Source: Diphasiastrum complanatum (taxonomy: Eukaryota; Streptophyta; Lycopodiopsida; Lycopodiales; Lycopodiaceae). Taken from it: a stretch of DNA of 64,000 nt. Under the pieces are notes generated by a model. It did no database searches. It was not told the DNA's origin and saw only the letters and a program-made list of their open reading frames with translations. Location: positions 25,354,930 through 25,418,929 of the forward strand of contig CM055113.1 of the NCBI GenBank assembly GCA_029204225.1. The letters run 5' to 3'. A program made the position numbers and the translations under genes. Position 1 is the first letter of the stretch; the number at the start of each line of letters is the position of its first letter. Below are positions 12,306-25,740 of the stretch, in pieces.

Positions 12306-13200
12306 CTATGCATGCTTCATAAAACTACAAATAACATCTTTGAGCTCCTTCAAAACATCCAGTCTAGCCTGTTCGAATTCTCTTGCTACTTTTTCCTTCT
12401 CAATTTCATGTTTGGCCAAGTTGACTATTGCATCTTCGATATTCTCCAAGGAGCGTTTGTCCCTCATTTTCTCATTTGCTATTTTGCTCTTGTCCACCCG
12501 CCTCTCTATGCCTACAGGTTCATCACTTGGTTTCCCTGATGGAAGACCCTCATTATCTCCACATCAATAGAACTAACATGTGCATGGCACACGACATGTG
12601 CTCTGTTGTGCATATATTGATCAATAATGTCGAAGTGCTTACATTTTGTGGATCTTTCGTTTCCGGAAATATTATTAGCCAATTTGTCTTCCTTGTATTC
12701 TTTGTAAATCGTCTTCCATTTTTTTCGACAAGCTTCAACATCTTTATCAAATTCGGGGCAAGTTGAGCAAAGTTGTACGAAAAATTTGTGCCAAACATCA
12801 ATGCCTTGTTTTGGCGGCTTCAGAAACTCTTCTTGCATTTGTCCCCGAACGTGAATGAGATTCACAGCCCAGTGCTCCATCCACCTTTTCCCCTTTGACC
12901 TACTGGATACATGAGCAATGTCTTCAGAGGAAATCACCCATCCCCTTTTCATTGCCCTGTTGCGAATTAAAATCTATATGTAGCCCTGGAAAAGTTCTTT
13001 TGGCCACAGTTCGTCGTAATGCCAAGTTTTGCAATTGTGTGGATTGTGTGGATGGAACGTATTTCGAGTCATCCAAAGTATGTTGGCTCCATCTTGTTGC
13101 TCACTACAATCGTCAAAAGGCCTATACGAAACAAATCTAGATGCCATGTCCAACAAGTAGTCGTGTGAACCTACAAATGTCAACATCCATATTGTAAACA
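12306..13200 (-). pseudogene. Trihelix/Myb-SANT-like protein gene, left copy, broken
   Basis: The minus strand encodes a trihelix-type (Myb/SANT-like) DNA-binding region: the KGKRWMEHW...LIHVRGQM start, a VWHKFF middle and a C.KKWKTIYKEYK third helix. Such proteins accompany the transposase in PIF/Harbinger elements and are also host GT factors. Compared with 48763-49440, this copy lacks 22 bp near 12556, which shifts the frame. Its C-terminal part is otherwise complete (coiled-coil-like Glu/Lys-rich, ending ...KHA at 12306). An upstream exon-like piece lies at 12974-13201. I cannot decide between a transposon ORF1 and a captured host gene. Confidence 0.7.
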
Positions 13201-13548
13201 TTGGGTATCAAGCGCTCTTGAGCAAATACGGACATAAACTATTGCTAATTAATGGTAGATTGTTTACAAATTTGTAACCCTGAACATTATATTAAAAACC
13301 AAGACATGAAGTCCACCCAAGCAATAATTGTTTTCTCAGCACATACATGCATGTAAGTCATGACAACATAAACTTTGACGCACACAACATAAATGTCAGG
13401 CTGAGGGCAAGGGCATTGAAATTCAGAAAAGTTTGAGGGCTGAGATTTCTGACAGTGCCTTCTTAGTTGTCGAGGGCATCACACTTGTGAAGCTCTCTTA
13501 CAAAATGTCTCTGGCAAAGGATGTTAATTATAGCCCCAAGCTTATAGA
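13201..13548 (-). repeat. Outer end of left inverted-duplication arm
   Basis: Reverse-complement match to 48218-48568. Similarity stops at about 13548 (...AAGCTTATAGAA), where the right arm changes into GGCGCC-family internal sequence. No gene is recognisable. Confidence 0.7.
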
Positions 13549-14087
13549 ATTAGCAAACGACATTACATCAGCAATGGTTGTGCCTGCCTTATGTAGTTTA
13601 TTTTATAGCAGCAGCTCATTTTGGCGGGTCTCCTCTGGCAGCCACAGTCCTCCTTTATAAGTTTAAATCTAGTCTTTCAATTCCACTGCCAAACTTAGCT
13701 GCCTTCTTTCTTGTCTGTCTCTTTGTCTATGTGTGTGTGTCTCCCAATCTCTACCGTGCTTGCACACACAGACAACAAAAAAGAGCTGCAGAAGTAGTCT
13801 GCAGTGGCTGGGGAGGTAGTAGCAAGTAGCAAGAGGTGATTGCTACAATTGCAAGAGGTAGTAGCTTGTAGCAAGAGGTAGAGTGTTTTATTGTGTGTAG
13901 TATGCTTTGGGTTTGGATCTTGCTTATCACAACTAGATATATGTGTGTTCTGCCACGCGACCGTGCCACACGAACCCGATACTTAGCCGAGATTTTGACA
14001 TTTTTCTTATGCGTGGCATTGCCACGCATGGCATATCCACACCAAAACTTTTCCGAGGACCCTGCCGGTGAAATCTAGGCTGGAGGT
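13549..14087. other. Intergenic, no recognisable gene
   Basis: Moderately AT-rich, with a short GT run near 13730 and AGTAGCAAG/AGCAAGAGGTAG repeats at 13816-13882. From about 13950 it carries TGCCAC...GTGGCA-type inverted motifs that continue into the next segment. No coding evidence. Confidence 0.5.
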
Positions 14088-14605
14088 GAGGTCCGGCAAA
14101 AGAATTTCAATTCTGTGTGGCACTGCCATGCAAAATTTTTTAAACTAAAACTTGAAATATGAGCGCCAAAATATGTCAGCATGGCACAGCCACGCGTGGA
14201 AGTGCCACGTACGGTTGTTATTTAACCAATTTTCATGTGACATGATTTTTTTGGGATTTGCCATGCGTGGCAGTGCCAGCGTGGCAAATCTCCAGAGAAA
14301 ACTCCAGAGCGATGGCTTTTTTTATTGCCACACATGGCAAAATTTGTCAAAAAATATACCCTGATTTTGCCTAAGAGCTTCTTGATAATTCTTTCTATCT
14401 GGGCAAGCGGTATCTTCTACAACACACTGTACATTCAAATACTGAAGCTGGAAGCTTTGGGCATCTACATATGTATAGAAGGTAAAATTCTAAACCACAC
14501 TACATGTTCAGATTGCATGAGTTAAAAAGATGAGTGCATAGACTCAAAGGAAAACACATCTTACTTGATCGCTTACATGAGACACCATTACGATCGTCTA
14601 CATGG
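14088..14605 (+). repeat. Repeat shared with 43150-44880, contains the empty site of the solo LTR
   Basis: Reverse-complement paralogue of 43150-43536 plus 44775-44880. Where the right copy is interrupted by a solo LTR flanked by CACTT, this copy reads straight through (GTGGAAGTGCCACG near 14198), giving the uninterrupted target. It contains several TGGCA/TGCCA palindromes. The match stops near 14600, where the other copy continues into the Harbinger transposase. Confidence 0.8.
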
Positions 14606-15410
14606 ACCACTTTTCAGGTGTACTGCACGATTCAGAGTTCTATGAATGGCTTCAAATTTGATCAGACTCGTCTGCCAAGTAATTGCAGCCTCTACCTCAG
14701 GCGACACTCCGCTAATTGTCTCTTCTTACACCTCATAAAGCCACTTGTTGTGGTTGTAGCCCATTCACGAAAGCTACTGCCTTTACAATAGAATGCTAGA
14801 CCTGGCTGATCAACACACACATACTTATAAAGTTTATGAACAGATCACATTCGGAATTTGCCTTTGCTTAGGATCATGCAAAAGATAATAAATAGCTTTT
14901 GCTTTTTGCTCATGCAATTTGCACTTCGACATACTAATTTTGAAATGGCAACAATGCATGTTACTTTAGTAGCCCTCAATTGATGATGGTTCAGCCTTAA
15001 AAATTAAGATCACTACCACATATTAATATCCTTTAACGTTGACTTTGTATCAAACTCCGTGGTTGACCGACCTCAACACATAGTATTTATTGCCTTTTGC
15101 AAGGCAAGGCCAAAAAGCAATGAGGTAAAGGTGATGTTGCCCAAGTTGGGTAACGAGCATTTAACCAATTGGGAAAAAACAAAATTGAGGCACATATGTT
15201 CTTATTCTTAGACGCATGCACTACCCTTGCTCTTTCCTTAACGCTGAAAAAATAGTCGCAAATGCAGATTCATTCACGTAAGGTGAACTTGGTGCATATT
15301 TCTTTATGGGAGTTTCAACACGCCCCGTATAATAATGGATAGACTAAGTCAAGCAACTGACTTAGTTGCTCTATTCCACAACATTAGACGCGAATTCCTC
15401 TGCCCCAAGT
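14606..15410. other. Intergenic region upstream of the chitinase-like gene
   Basis: AT-rich, no ORF of note. A segment of about 85 bp at 15205-15290 has a reverse-complement copy at about 45200-45290. Nothing else recognisable. Confidence 0.5.
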
Positions 15411-15423
15411 CTTCACGAGCCCA

Positions 15424-15433
15424 TATAAATAAA
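15424..15433 (+). promoter_or_regulatory. Probable TATA box of the GH18 gene
   Basis: TATAAATAAA about 190 bp before the start codon, which would place transcription initiation near 15455 and give a 5' leader of about 150-160 bp. Inferred from position only. A weaker TATATA lies at about 15563. Confidence 0.5.
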
Positions 15434-15613
15434 ATGTGCTCTTCCCTACTGTCATTCACAAATTCCCAAGCAGAATTGCACTGCACTGCACTGCTCTGCT
15501 CCATCTCATAATTCATATCCCCTCGTCGTCTCATCTGTGAGCCCACAATTCGTCAACATACCATATATACATACAGCACTACTCTAGTAAAGGCTGATTC
15601 AGAAATTATTCCG

Positions 15614-16570
15614 ATGGCACAGAGGCGAGGAATTCAACTTCCCCGGGTTTCAGCTATGCAACCTGTGCTGCTGATGATACTATGTATGATGGCCATCAAC
15701 GCGGCCTATGCGCTCAGACAGTTCCCTGGGGCAGGAGGTCGTGCACTCCTCCAATCCAGCCACGGCAACCTCATCGTAGATTACATTGGCGCCTCTGGAG
15801 CATCAGACCTACAGTTCACGGATCTCCCTATCTCTGCCTCCCTACAATACATCTTACCGCTGTCCTTCGCCATCGATGCAGACGCATCGGGCAACACTCA
15901 GAATGGTAACTTCAATGCCTTTTGGGCTTCCAGTCTCACTCCTCAGTCTGCACAGAGCTTCAAACAGAGCAATCCCAACGTCAAGCTTCTTGTCAGCCTC
16001 GCAGGCTTCTCCCAATTCCTCTCAGACGGCACCACCAGGAATGTCGACTGGTACGACCCCCCCAGCACCGACACTTGGATCAGCAATGCAGTCAGCTCCA
16101 TCTCCAACCTCGTCTCTCAGTACTCGCTGGACGGCGTCGACGTCGACTACGAGAACTTCCCCACCTCTGCCACCTTCACCACGTGCATCGGTGGTCTCAT
16201 CTCCCAGCTCAAGAGCTCTGGAACTATTTCCATAGCCTCCATTGCCCCTTTTGGAGCCACTATCTCCATCTACGCAGACCTCTTTGCCAACTTCGGCTCC
16301 TCCATAGACTACGTGAACTATCAGTTCTATGCTGATGGCTTGGCATCGCAATCCGACTTCATAAGCAGATACAACACTGTGGCTGGCAGCTTCGATGCTA
16401 GCAAGCTGCTACCTAGCGTGGAGGCGGCTGGCCGAGGACTGCAGGGATCCGACTTCATTGGAGCCGCCCAGCAGTTGACCATCCCAGGCATCATGATCTT
16501 CAACGTGGACAATGACAAAGGAAGTGGCTTCAGCACGGAGCAGGCCGTGGCTTCTTTTCTCTCTACCTAA
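15614..16570 (+). CDS. Secreted GH18 chitinase-like protein (chitinase 2 type)
   Basis: 318 residues in one uninterrupted exon, richer in G+C than its flanks. Residues 1-33 look like a signal peptide (basic start, hydrophobic PVLLMILCMM core, probable cleavage after AYA), so the protein should be secreted or vacuolar. Met15 is an alternative start. The GH18 motif DGVDVDYE is at 173-180 with D173, D176, D178 and catalytic acid E180 all present. Conserved barrel strands include LLVSLAGF (125-132), ISIASIAPF (205-213) and YVNYQFY (233-239). The late strand reads GIMIFNVDN, with Phe where active family members usually have Trp. Family activity is hydrolysis of beta-1,4-GlcNAc chains in defence or storage. 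Because of the Trp-to-Phe change, activity or substrate may differ (some relatives are narbonin-like storage proteins). It is the only intact host gene in the window. Confidence 0.9.
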   Translation: MAQRRGIQLPRVSAMQPVLLMILCMMAINAAYALRQFPGAGGRALLQSSHGNLIVDYIGASGASDLQFTDLPISASLQYILPLSFAIDADASGNTQNGNFNAFWASSLTPQSAQSFKQSNPNVKLLVSLAGFSQFLSDGTTRNVDWYDPPSTDTWISNAVSSISNLVSQYSLDGVDVDYENFPTSATFTTCIGGLISQLKSSGTISIASIAPFGATISIYADLFANFGSSIDYVNYQFYADGLASQSDFISRYNTVAGSFDASKLLPSVEAAGRGLQGSDFIGAAQQLTIPGIMIFNVDNDKGSGFSTEQAVASFLST

Positions 16571-19237
<2,667 letters not shown>

Positions 19238-19891
19238 TGTGAAAAATACAGATCCTAAGTGGATCTAAACTCCAAGATCATTGGCTTGAATGCTTGCACT
19301 CCAAACTACATAAGCTAGGAATTGGCAACACATTCTATGCTACCTAGAATGCAAAGAACTTGATCAAAAAGCATTTATCACAAATGGAAACTTCCATAAA
19401 CATCAAGTGCGGCCCAAAATAGCATTATACAGTCCATAATACATCAGCCTATCACTTTTGGAAAGCACCTAAGATCATACACAATAGCTTGAAGACAATA
19501 CACACAACAATGCTCTCAATGGAGGAAGAAACAATGACAATGATCTATTGATCTCAATGAAGCATACAAAAGGTTTCTCCAACCTGTTCTCCACGAATTT
19601 CAGCCTAATATAGGTGAGAGAGATGACTCTCTCTCCTCTCTCTAGAACTTAGGACCCAATTTTAGGACACCAGTAACCTAAAATAGCCAATTTTGGCCTA
19701 TATGTCCAAATAACATGATTTTAGTGTCATTTAGAAGGTCCCGAAGTTTGAGACTTCTTCAACATGAAATATATACTAGAATAAAAGTATCTAGGTCTCT
19801 TTCACACGTGTGAAAGGTTAGATCCAAAACTATGTACAAAAATTGCCAATTTAGGCCTCAAACTAGCTAGGAAATGTTGACAATTTTCACA
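19238..19891 (-). repeat. Copia-B 3' LTR
   Basis: 654 bp, TG...CA, directly after the polypurine tract on the minus strand. Visible differences from the 5' LTR include 19494 (G versus A), the CTCTCTCTC/CTTTCTC stretch and two single-base changes near 19742 and 19828. Confidence 0.95.
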
Positions 19892-19904
19892 CTCCCTCTT
19901 CAAC

Positions 19905-21145
19905 TTAACTTGCTAGTTTTACAACACTACTTTGCTCCAACCTAAGAATGATCTCCATCATGATGATAGATCTCTTTTCAAGTGTTCTAATATATACAAT
20001 ATGAAGTACAACATAATTGATATAGATAATAGTGCCCATATAGGATGCTTCACTATTTCTTACATCAATTTTACATAGAATGGTGAACAAGATACATGTA
20101 AAAGAACATAGAATAACAATGAAAGGATTCCTCCATGTATCCACCTTTGAGTTCTCTGTAAAACAGCAGCAAACAAGTTGTAAGTGAAAGTAACCAACAG
20201 GTGTTTGCATGCCTCGTCCACATTCCACTATGCCCATAGTGAATGCACCATGTATCTCCATGAATGAACCTCCATCACCACCTTGCCTTTGTAGATCTCC
20301 AATCCACGAAAGCCCTTGAGTGAATGAATGCCAAAATGATGTGTTCTCTGTTCCATTTGAATGAGCAAAACCTGAACTTGAAATACTTGAAGTATCTCCA
20401 CAAGATTTGCATATAACGCTTGATCCTACATTGTCAACAATTTGCCAATTTGCCAACACTAGGATGCTAGATCTTGAACTTTGCTCAAAAGTAAACATAT
20501 TGACCACTTCCATATCTTTTGAGATTTGAATGAATGCATGTACTTGATCATAAAAACCAGCAATGATAACTATTCCATCTCCAAGATCCAAAAGATGCAA
20601 AACTGTGGAACTAGTTTCATTGAATTTTGACAATTCCAACACATTGACATGACAATGTTCATACATGAGATTAAACAAGTAAGGTAGAGTAAAAGGACAC
20701 TTCCTTGCTGTTCCAAGAACCTTACTTGAACCTTGCCCAAGATGCTTTGCCCATGTGGCTCCCCTTTCATGCTTTTGACTAGCTTCCAATTGCTACTTGC
20801 CTCTTGGTGTTGATGAAGCAATTCAAGATCAACATCTTGATCTTCCAATAAAACATCAAGGACTTTGCATTTATAAACATCTTCAGATCGGAACCTCTGA
20901 AGATACTCCCTCTCAAACACATGATTAACATCCCACAAGATCTCATCATTGCTTGATTTCAACCTTTCACTATAGTTAGTGAAAACAATGTCACCATCAT
21001 AAACCAAAAGATAGATTTCTACACTTCTATCCAGCATGAAGTAGAGTAGATGAAGTTGAGTATCAAACCTAATAAAACCAGCCCATTTGAGCTCAAACCA
21101 AACCTCAACGAGATCTTCCTTGCCTTGAAGAAATTGCCACTTGAG
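19905..21145 (-). CDS. Unrecognised segment occupying the RT/RNase H position of Copia-B
   Basis: On the minus strand the RT reading frame continues without a stop from the ...EEDIYMEQ block into about 190 residues with no RT similarity (down to 20570). It overlaps a second open frame of 294 residues (20789-19905) that ends at the polypurine tract. RT palm YVDD, the KSLYGLKQ block and all RNase H motifs are missing. The sequence resembles coding DNA but I do not recognise it. The first frame has LLVYDGDIVF and the second a LDLGDGIVIIAGFYD stretch, possibly from a host gene such as an F-box/kelch-like protein, which is a guess. Because both LTRs and the target duplication are preserved, the segment was carried by the mobile copy. 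Confidence 0.5.
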
Positions 21146-21679
21146 TTGCTCCATGTAAATATCTTCTTCAAGATCACCATTCAAGAAGGCATTAGTAACA
21201 TCCATTTGCCACATATCCCAATCATAAAGAGTTGCAAGAGAGATTAGGATTCGAATAGTTACCATCTTTGCCACGGGTGCAAAGGTCTCATCATAGTCAA
21301 TACCATATTCTTGAGCATACCCCTTTGCCACCAACCTTGCCTTGTACTTGTTGATTGATCCATCTTGATTTGTCTTGATCTTGAAGATCCACTTACAACC
21401 AATTGCCTTCTTGTCCTTTGGAAGCTTTACCAACCTCCATGTGTTGCTTTTAATGAGTGCTTGATGCTCATGATCCATGGCTTGGATCCATTCCTTCTTT
21501 TGAATTGCTTCACCTACACAAGTTGGTTCATCAAAAGAGGTAAGAAAAGCAAAGTTAGAGTTGTCCACCACTTGCTTTCCTTTTTCATCATAGGTTAGCC
21601 TTGATGGCTTAGCCCTTTGCCTTTGAGTCTTCCTTGAAGTTTGCTTTGGAGTGGCATCTCCATCTTCATCCAAGACATC
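21146..21679 (-). pseudogene. Copia-B reverse transcriptase, N-terminal part only
   Basis: Frame-continuous with Gag-Pol upstream except for a single in-frame TAA at 21680-21682. Shows NTWRLVKLP, IGCKWIFKIK, KARLVAKGYAQ, DYDETFAPVAKM and QMDVTNAFLNG (first catalytic Asp), then stops matching the family after EEDIYMEQ (about 21146). The rest of the RT domain is absent, so no polymerase activity is possible. Confidence 0.9.
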
Positions 21680-23914
21680 TTACACATCATGATGATTAGT
21701 AGGCACATCAACATCAACATCAACAACATTGGAAACATTCTCTTCATGAAAGATGACATCCCTACTTATGACAACTTTCTTTGTAGAAGGAATGTACACT
21801 TTGTAAGCCTTGCTTACTTCACTATAGCCAACAAACACACCCTTCTTTGATGAAGGATCTTCTTTAGTTCTATCATCAAGTGTGATATTGACAAAACATG
21901 TACATCCAAAGATCCTACAATGCTTGACACTTGGCCTTCTACCATAAAGAACCTCATGAGGAGTTTTACCATCCAAGGAAGCACTTGTCCATCTATTACA
22001 TAGATAGTTAGCACATGCTAAAGCTTCCCCCCAAAAAGACTTAGCAAGATTAGCGTGTAGTCTCATTGCCTTGGCACATTCACAAAGGGTTCTATTCTTC
22101 CTCTCGGCCACTCCATTCTGTTGTGGAGTCCTAGGACTAGACATCTCCCTCTTAATCCCATGTGCTATACAAAAGTCTTTGAACCTATTTGAGGTGTATT
22201 CCCCTCCATTATCAGATCTTAAGCATTTGATCTTTGTATTGAATTGGTTTTCCATTTCATTCTTGAACTTGACAAATGCAGCAAACACTTCATCCTTACT
22301 TTTAAGAAGATAGATCCAAGTATACCTTCTAAAGTCATCAATGAAAGTTGCATACATCTTTGCCCCACCATTGCTAGTTGTACTAGAAGAATGAATATCA
22401 GAATGCACAAGTTGAAAAGCTTCTTTAGATCTAGAAGTAGATCTAGAATAAGCAAGTCTATGAGATTTGGACAAGGCACAATGTTCACAAACACTATTGT
22501 TTGCAACAAGACTTTTAGGGAGACCAAGAACAAGCTCTTTCTTTGCCATTATCTCCAAAGATTTGAAGTTGGGATGGCCCAACCTCTTGTGCCAAACTTC
22601 TTGGTTTGTCAATTGCTCCCTAGCCATACATCCTTCATGATTAGAGATCACACATGCATCAAGCTTGAAAAGTTTACCATGCCTCCTACCTTGAGCAATC
22701 AAGGATCCACATTTACTTATCAAACATGCATCTCCAATGAACTCCACATCAAGTCCTTTGTCAATCATTTGACTTACACTAAGCAAATTCTTAGTGATTG
22801 AAGGAATGTACAAAACATTTTCAAGATTTGCTTTCCTATTTGTTGAAAGGGAAATAGGAATAGTGCCTATGCCTTTGATGTCACATTGACCATCATTTGC
22901 AGTGTAGATGATGTTACCTTCTCCCTCATAAGACAATAAGGATGTAAAGTATTCCTTATGTCTTGTCATGTGAGATGAGGCTCCACTATCAATCCACCAA
23001 GGATCATTATCATCTATGTTGGCTAACAAACTTGAAGTCATAACAAGTGATTCACATGTGTTATGTTCTTCCTCATCTATTGTAAGATTTCCTTGCCTCT
23101 CTCCTTGCTCTCTTTTCTTCTTATAACATTCATTTGCAAAATGACCTTTTATCCCACAATAAAAGCACTTGAACTTTGACTTATTGTTCTTAGTAGAAGA
23201 GGAAGAGGAAGAGTGATCATCATGATCAAAGTTACCACCTTTGGACCATTTCCCTTTGTCTTTACCTTTGCCCTTGAATTTGCCTTTTGTGAAGAAAGCC
23301 TCTTCACCTCCACCTTGCAAGGATGCACCATCAAGCTTTGATTGCAACCTATGTTCTTCAGCCAATAAGATTTCTTGCAAGTCAACCACACTTGGCAAGA
23401 CTCTTTGAATGGCAAAACTTTGCACAAGGTTAGCATGTTCATTTAGCAAACCATTCAACATAACTTGGACTATTTCACCATCTTTTATGTTCTCATCAAT
23501 GCATGCTAAATCATCACTTAGGGACTTAACTCTCAAGATAAATGCATGAGCACTTTCACCCTCTCTTTGCCTACTAGAAAATATTTGTCTCCTTAGGGTC
23601 AATACCCTAGATGTGGACTTTGATTCAAAGAGCTTCTTTAAGGCATTCCATGCCTCACTTGCACTTTGACACTTTCCAACTTCCTTGAGAAGTTCATTTG
23701 TAACATTCATTTTAATGATATGAAGAGCCCTTTTGGCCTTCTTATCAAACCTTTGTTGCTCTTGAAGTGTGAGAGGTCTCTCTTCAATTTCTGCAACTAT
23801 GTCCATGAGTTCATTCAACTCAAGTAAGGACTCCATCCTCACTTTCCAAGTAGAGTAGTTTGATGAACTCAACCTTTCACTAGACTCTAGCATGATCCCA
23901 CCATTGGAAGCCAT
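21680..23914 (-). CDS. Copia-B Gag-protease-integrase polyprotein (744 aa)
   Basis: Uninterrupted. Gag (UBN2-type) spans about residues 1-200, with a Gly/Lys- and Ser-rich linker. The CCHC knuckle is C250, C253, H258, C263. Protease has WWIDSGA with D309. GAG-pre-integrase follows with HHCC residues H442, H447, C476 and C479. The integrase core has D506, D568 and E604 (D,D,35E spacing), ending in a DVIFHEE block. The start Met precedes a typical copia Gag beginning (SSNYSTWKVRM). The frame stops at TAA before RT. In most copia elements Gag and Pol are one frame, so the stop separates off a Gag-PR-IN product. It could still supply particles and integrase, while RT must come from elsewhere. Confidence 0.93.
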   Translation of the reverse strand: MASNGGIMLESSERLSSSNYSTWKVRMESLLELNELMDIVAEIEERPLTLQEQQRFDKKAKRALHIIKMNVTNELLKEVGKCQSASEAWNALKKLFESKSTSRVLTLRRQIFSSRQREGESAHAFILRVKSLSDDLACIDENIKDGEIVQVMLNGLLNEHANLVQSFAIQRVLPSVVDLQEILLAEEHRLQSKLDGASLQGGGEEAFFTKGKFKGKGKDKGKWSKGGNFDHDDHSSSSSSTKNNKSKFKCFYCGIKGHFANECYKKKREQGERQGNLTIDEEEHNTCESLVMTSSLLANIDDNDPWWIDSGASSHMTRHKEYFTSLLSYEGEGNIIYTANDGQCDIKGIGTIPISLSTNRKANLENVLYIPSITKNLLSVSQMIDKGLDVEFIGDACLISKCGSLIAQGRRHGKLFKLDACVISNHEGCMAREQLTNQEVWHKRLGHPNFKSLEIMAKKELVLGLPKSLVANNSVCEHCALSKSHRLAYSRSTSRSKEAFQLVHSDIHSSSTTSNGGAKMYATFIDDFRRYTWIYLLKSKDEVFAAFVKFKNEMENQFNTKIKCLRSDNGGEYTSNRFKDFCIAHGIKREMSSPRTPQQNGVAERKNRTLCECAKAMRLHANLAKSFWGEALACANYLCNRWTSASLDGKTPHEVLYGRRPSVKHCRIFGCTCFVNITLDDRTKEDPSSKKGVFVGYSEVSKAYKVYIPSTKKVVISRDVIFHEENVSNVVDVDVDVPTNHHDV

Positions 23915-25086
23915 GATTCTAATGTTTCTTCAACTTTTAGGTTCTGTCCTAAAGCACTTAGCACTCACTTTTCTCTCAACAAATGATAGATAAAGAGATC
24001 TATGAAGATTTAGGACCCTAAAACACTTCTATCTTGAACCTAGATGGTTTCCAAGCATAGAAAGGAAGATTGAAACACATGCAACACTTTGCACACACTA
24101 AGAATGGATTACAAAATCAAACCAACCTGAACACACTCTTGCTTAAGCTCTCAAACTTTCCAGCAAGTGACCAAATCAAGTTATGGTGTGAAGAGTTACT
24201 TGCATTCTTAGAAAATACCCAAAACTAGGATGCCAAGATTACCTAGTAATGAACAAACTTGATCAACATATGATCAACACACTAAGATATTGATTCAACC
24301 TGTAAAACCACATGTAAACCACACTTCTAAAAGTTTATAAACTCCAGCAAGTGATAAATACAAGATTTAGAGGTGAATGAATGAGCACACTTAGTGAATC
24401 ACAAGACTAGCTTCACTATCTTGTCAAATCTTGGTGCTTAGATGTAGATCTAAGATCACTTCACATGAGAATGTTCCTCAACCTGTTAAGAACCTGAAAA
24501 CACACTTGCATAATGGTTAACACCTTCCAGCAAATGCTCCAATCAAATTACATAAGGAGAGTTACTTACATGCTCAACAAAGTACACCAAAATTTATGCC
24601 AAAATTGATGACAATCTTTACAATATGCTCTTCACAATGGAGCTTACAATATGTTCACCCAAAAAAGGGGATCTTTCATCCAAATGGGAGCTTTGCTCAG
24701 CCTTTAGGAGAATTACAACTCACTCAAAAGAGCATTTTTCATCCACTTAAGGAGAAGTTTCATCCACTTAAGGAGAGTGTTCATCCAAGAATGGAGATTG
24801 TCAACAATAGGATTGAAAAGAACATTGTTAGTATTGAATATGCACAAGCCTCACAATCACAAATGATTAGGTGTTATGATCTGATCCAAAATAGTTTCTT
24901 TTCAGCCTCTGATCTTCAATAGACCTGAAATATGCTTTTGATCCACAAGTTCAACTCACAAAACAAAGGTTAGTAAGATTTGATCAACAAAGCAATGCAA
25001 AATCATGCTAGAACTTGATCAAACATCCAAATATCACCAAAAATGGAATACTTACTATAAATAGAAGCCAACCAGCTCTGATACCA
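23915..25086 (-). other. Copia-B 5' leader with primer-binding site
   Basis: Untranslated leader between the 5' LTR and Gag. The primer site (complement of initiator-Met tRNA) is at 25075-25086, directly against the LTR. It contains several related CCAGCAAGTGA/CCAGCAAATG segments (near 24161, 24352, 24527), suggesting local tandem duplication. No ORF is judged real. Confidence 0.85.
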
Positions 25087-25740
25087 TGTGAAAAATACAG
25101 ATCCTAAGTGGATCTAAACTCCAAGATCATTGGCTTGAATGCTTGCACTCCAAACTACATAAGCTAGGAATTGGCAACACATTCTATGCTACCTAGAATG
25201 CAAAGAACTTGATCAAAAAGCATTTATCACAAATGGAAACTTCCATAAACATCAAGTGCGGCCCAAAATAGCATTATACAGTCCATAATACATCAGCCTA
25301 TCACTTTTGGAAAGCACCTAAGATCATACACAATAGCTTAAAGACAATACACACAACAATGCTCTCAATGGAGGAAGAAACAATGACAATGATCTATTGA
25401 TCTCAATGAAGCATACAAAAGGTTTCTCCAACCTGTTCTCCACGAATTTCAGCCTAATATAGGTGAGAGAGATGACTCTTTCTCCTCTCTCTAGAACTTA
25501 GGACCCAATTTTAGGACACCAGTAACCTAAAATAGCCAATTTTGGCCTATATGTCCAAATAACATGATTTTAGTGTCATTTAGAAGGTCCCAAAGTTTGA
25601 GACTTCTTCAACATGAAATATATACTAGAATAAAAGTATCTAGGTCTCTTTCACACGTGTGAAAGGTTAGATCCAATACTATGTACAAAAATTGCCAATT
25701 TAGGCCTCAAACTAGCTAGGAAATGTTGACAATTTTCACA
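25087..25740 (-). repeat. Copia-B 5' LTR
   Basis: 654 bp, same length as the 3' LTR, with a palindromic CACACGTGTG near 25653 that could be a G-box-like promoter element. It ends at the right-hand TTCGA target duplication (25741-25745). Confidence 0.95.

Larger units (their letters stand above)
19238..25740 (-). mobile_element. Copia-B: complete Ty1/copia element with 5-bp target duplication
   Basis: 6503 bp bounded by two 654-bp LTRs (19238-19891 and 25087-25740), both TGTGAAAAA...TTTTCACA. TTCGA lies directly outside each end. By eye the LTRs differ at only a handful of bases, so the insertion is recent. The primer site at 25075-25086 is an exact reverse complement of TGGTATCAGAGC. The polypurine tract (minus AAGAGGGAG) is at 19892-19900. 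Gag to integrase is intact, but most of RT and RNase H is replaced by unrelated sequence. It must therefore have moved using enzymes from another element. Confidence 0.95.

Noticed and set aside
13801..13885. Possible tRNA or small RNA gene in AGTAGCAAG repeats
   Set aside because: No cloverleaf, anticodon arm or A/B box evident; simple local repetition.
15786..16235. Alternative-frame ORFs over the GH18 gene (also 15922-16335 and 16022-16351 minus)
   Set aside because: Shadow frames of a GC-rich coding exon; the GH18 frame has signal peptide and catalytic motif.
20960..21010. LLVYDGDIVF in Copia-B read as the RT YVDD motif
   Set aside because: Spacing and neighbouring RT blocks do not match, and the YVDD order is not present.
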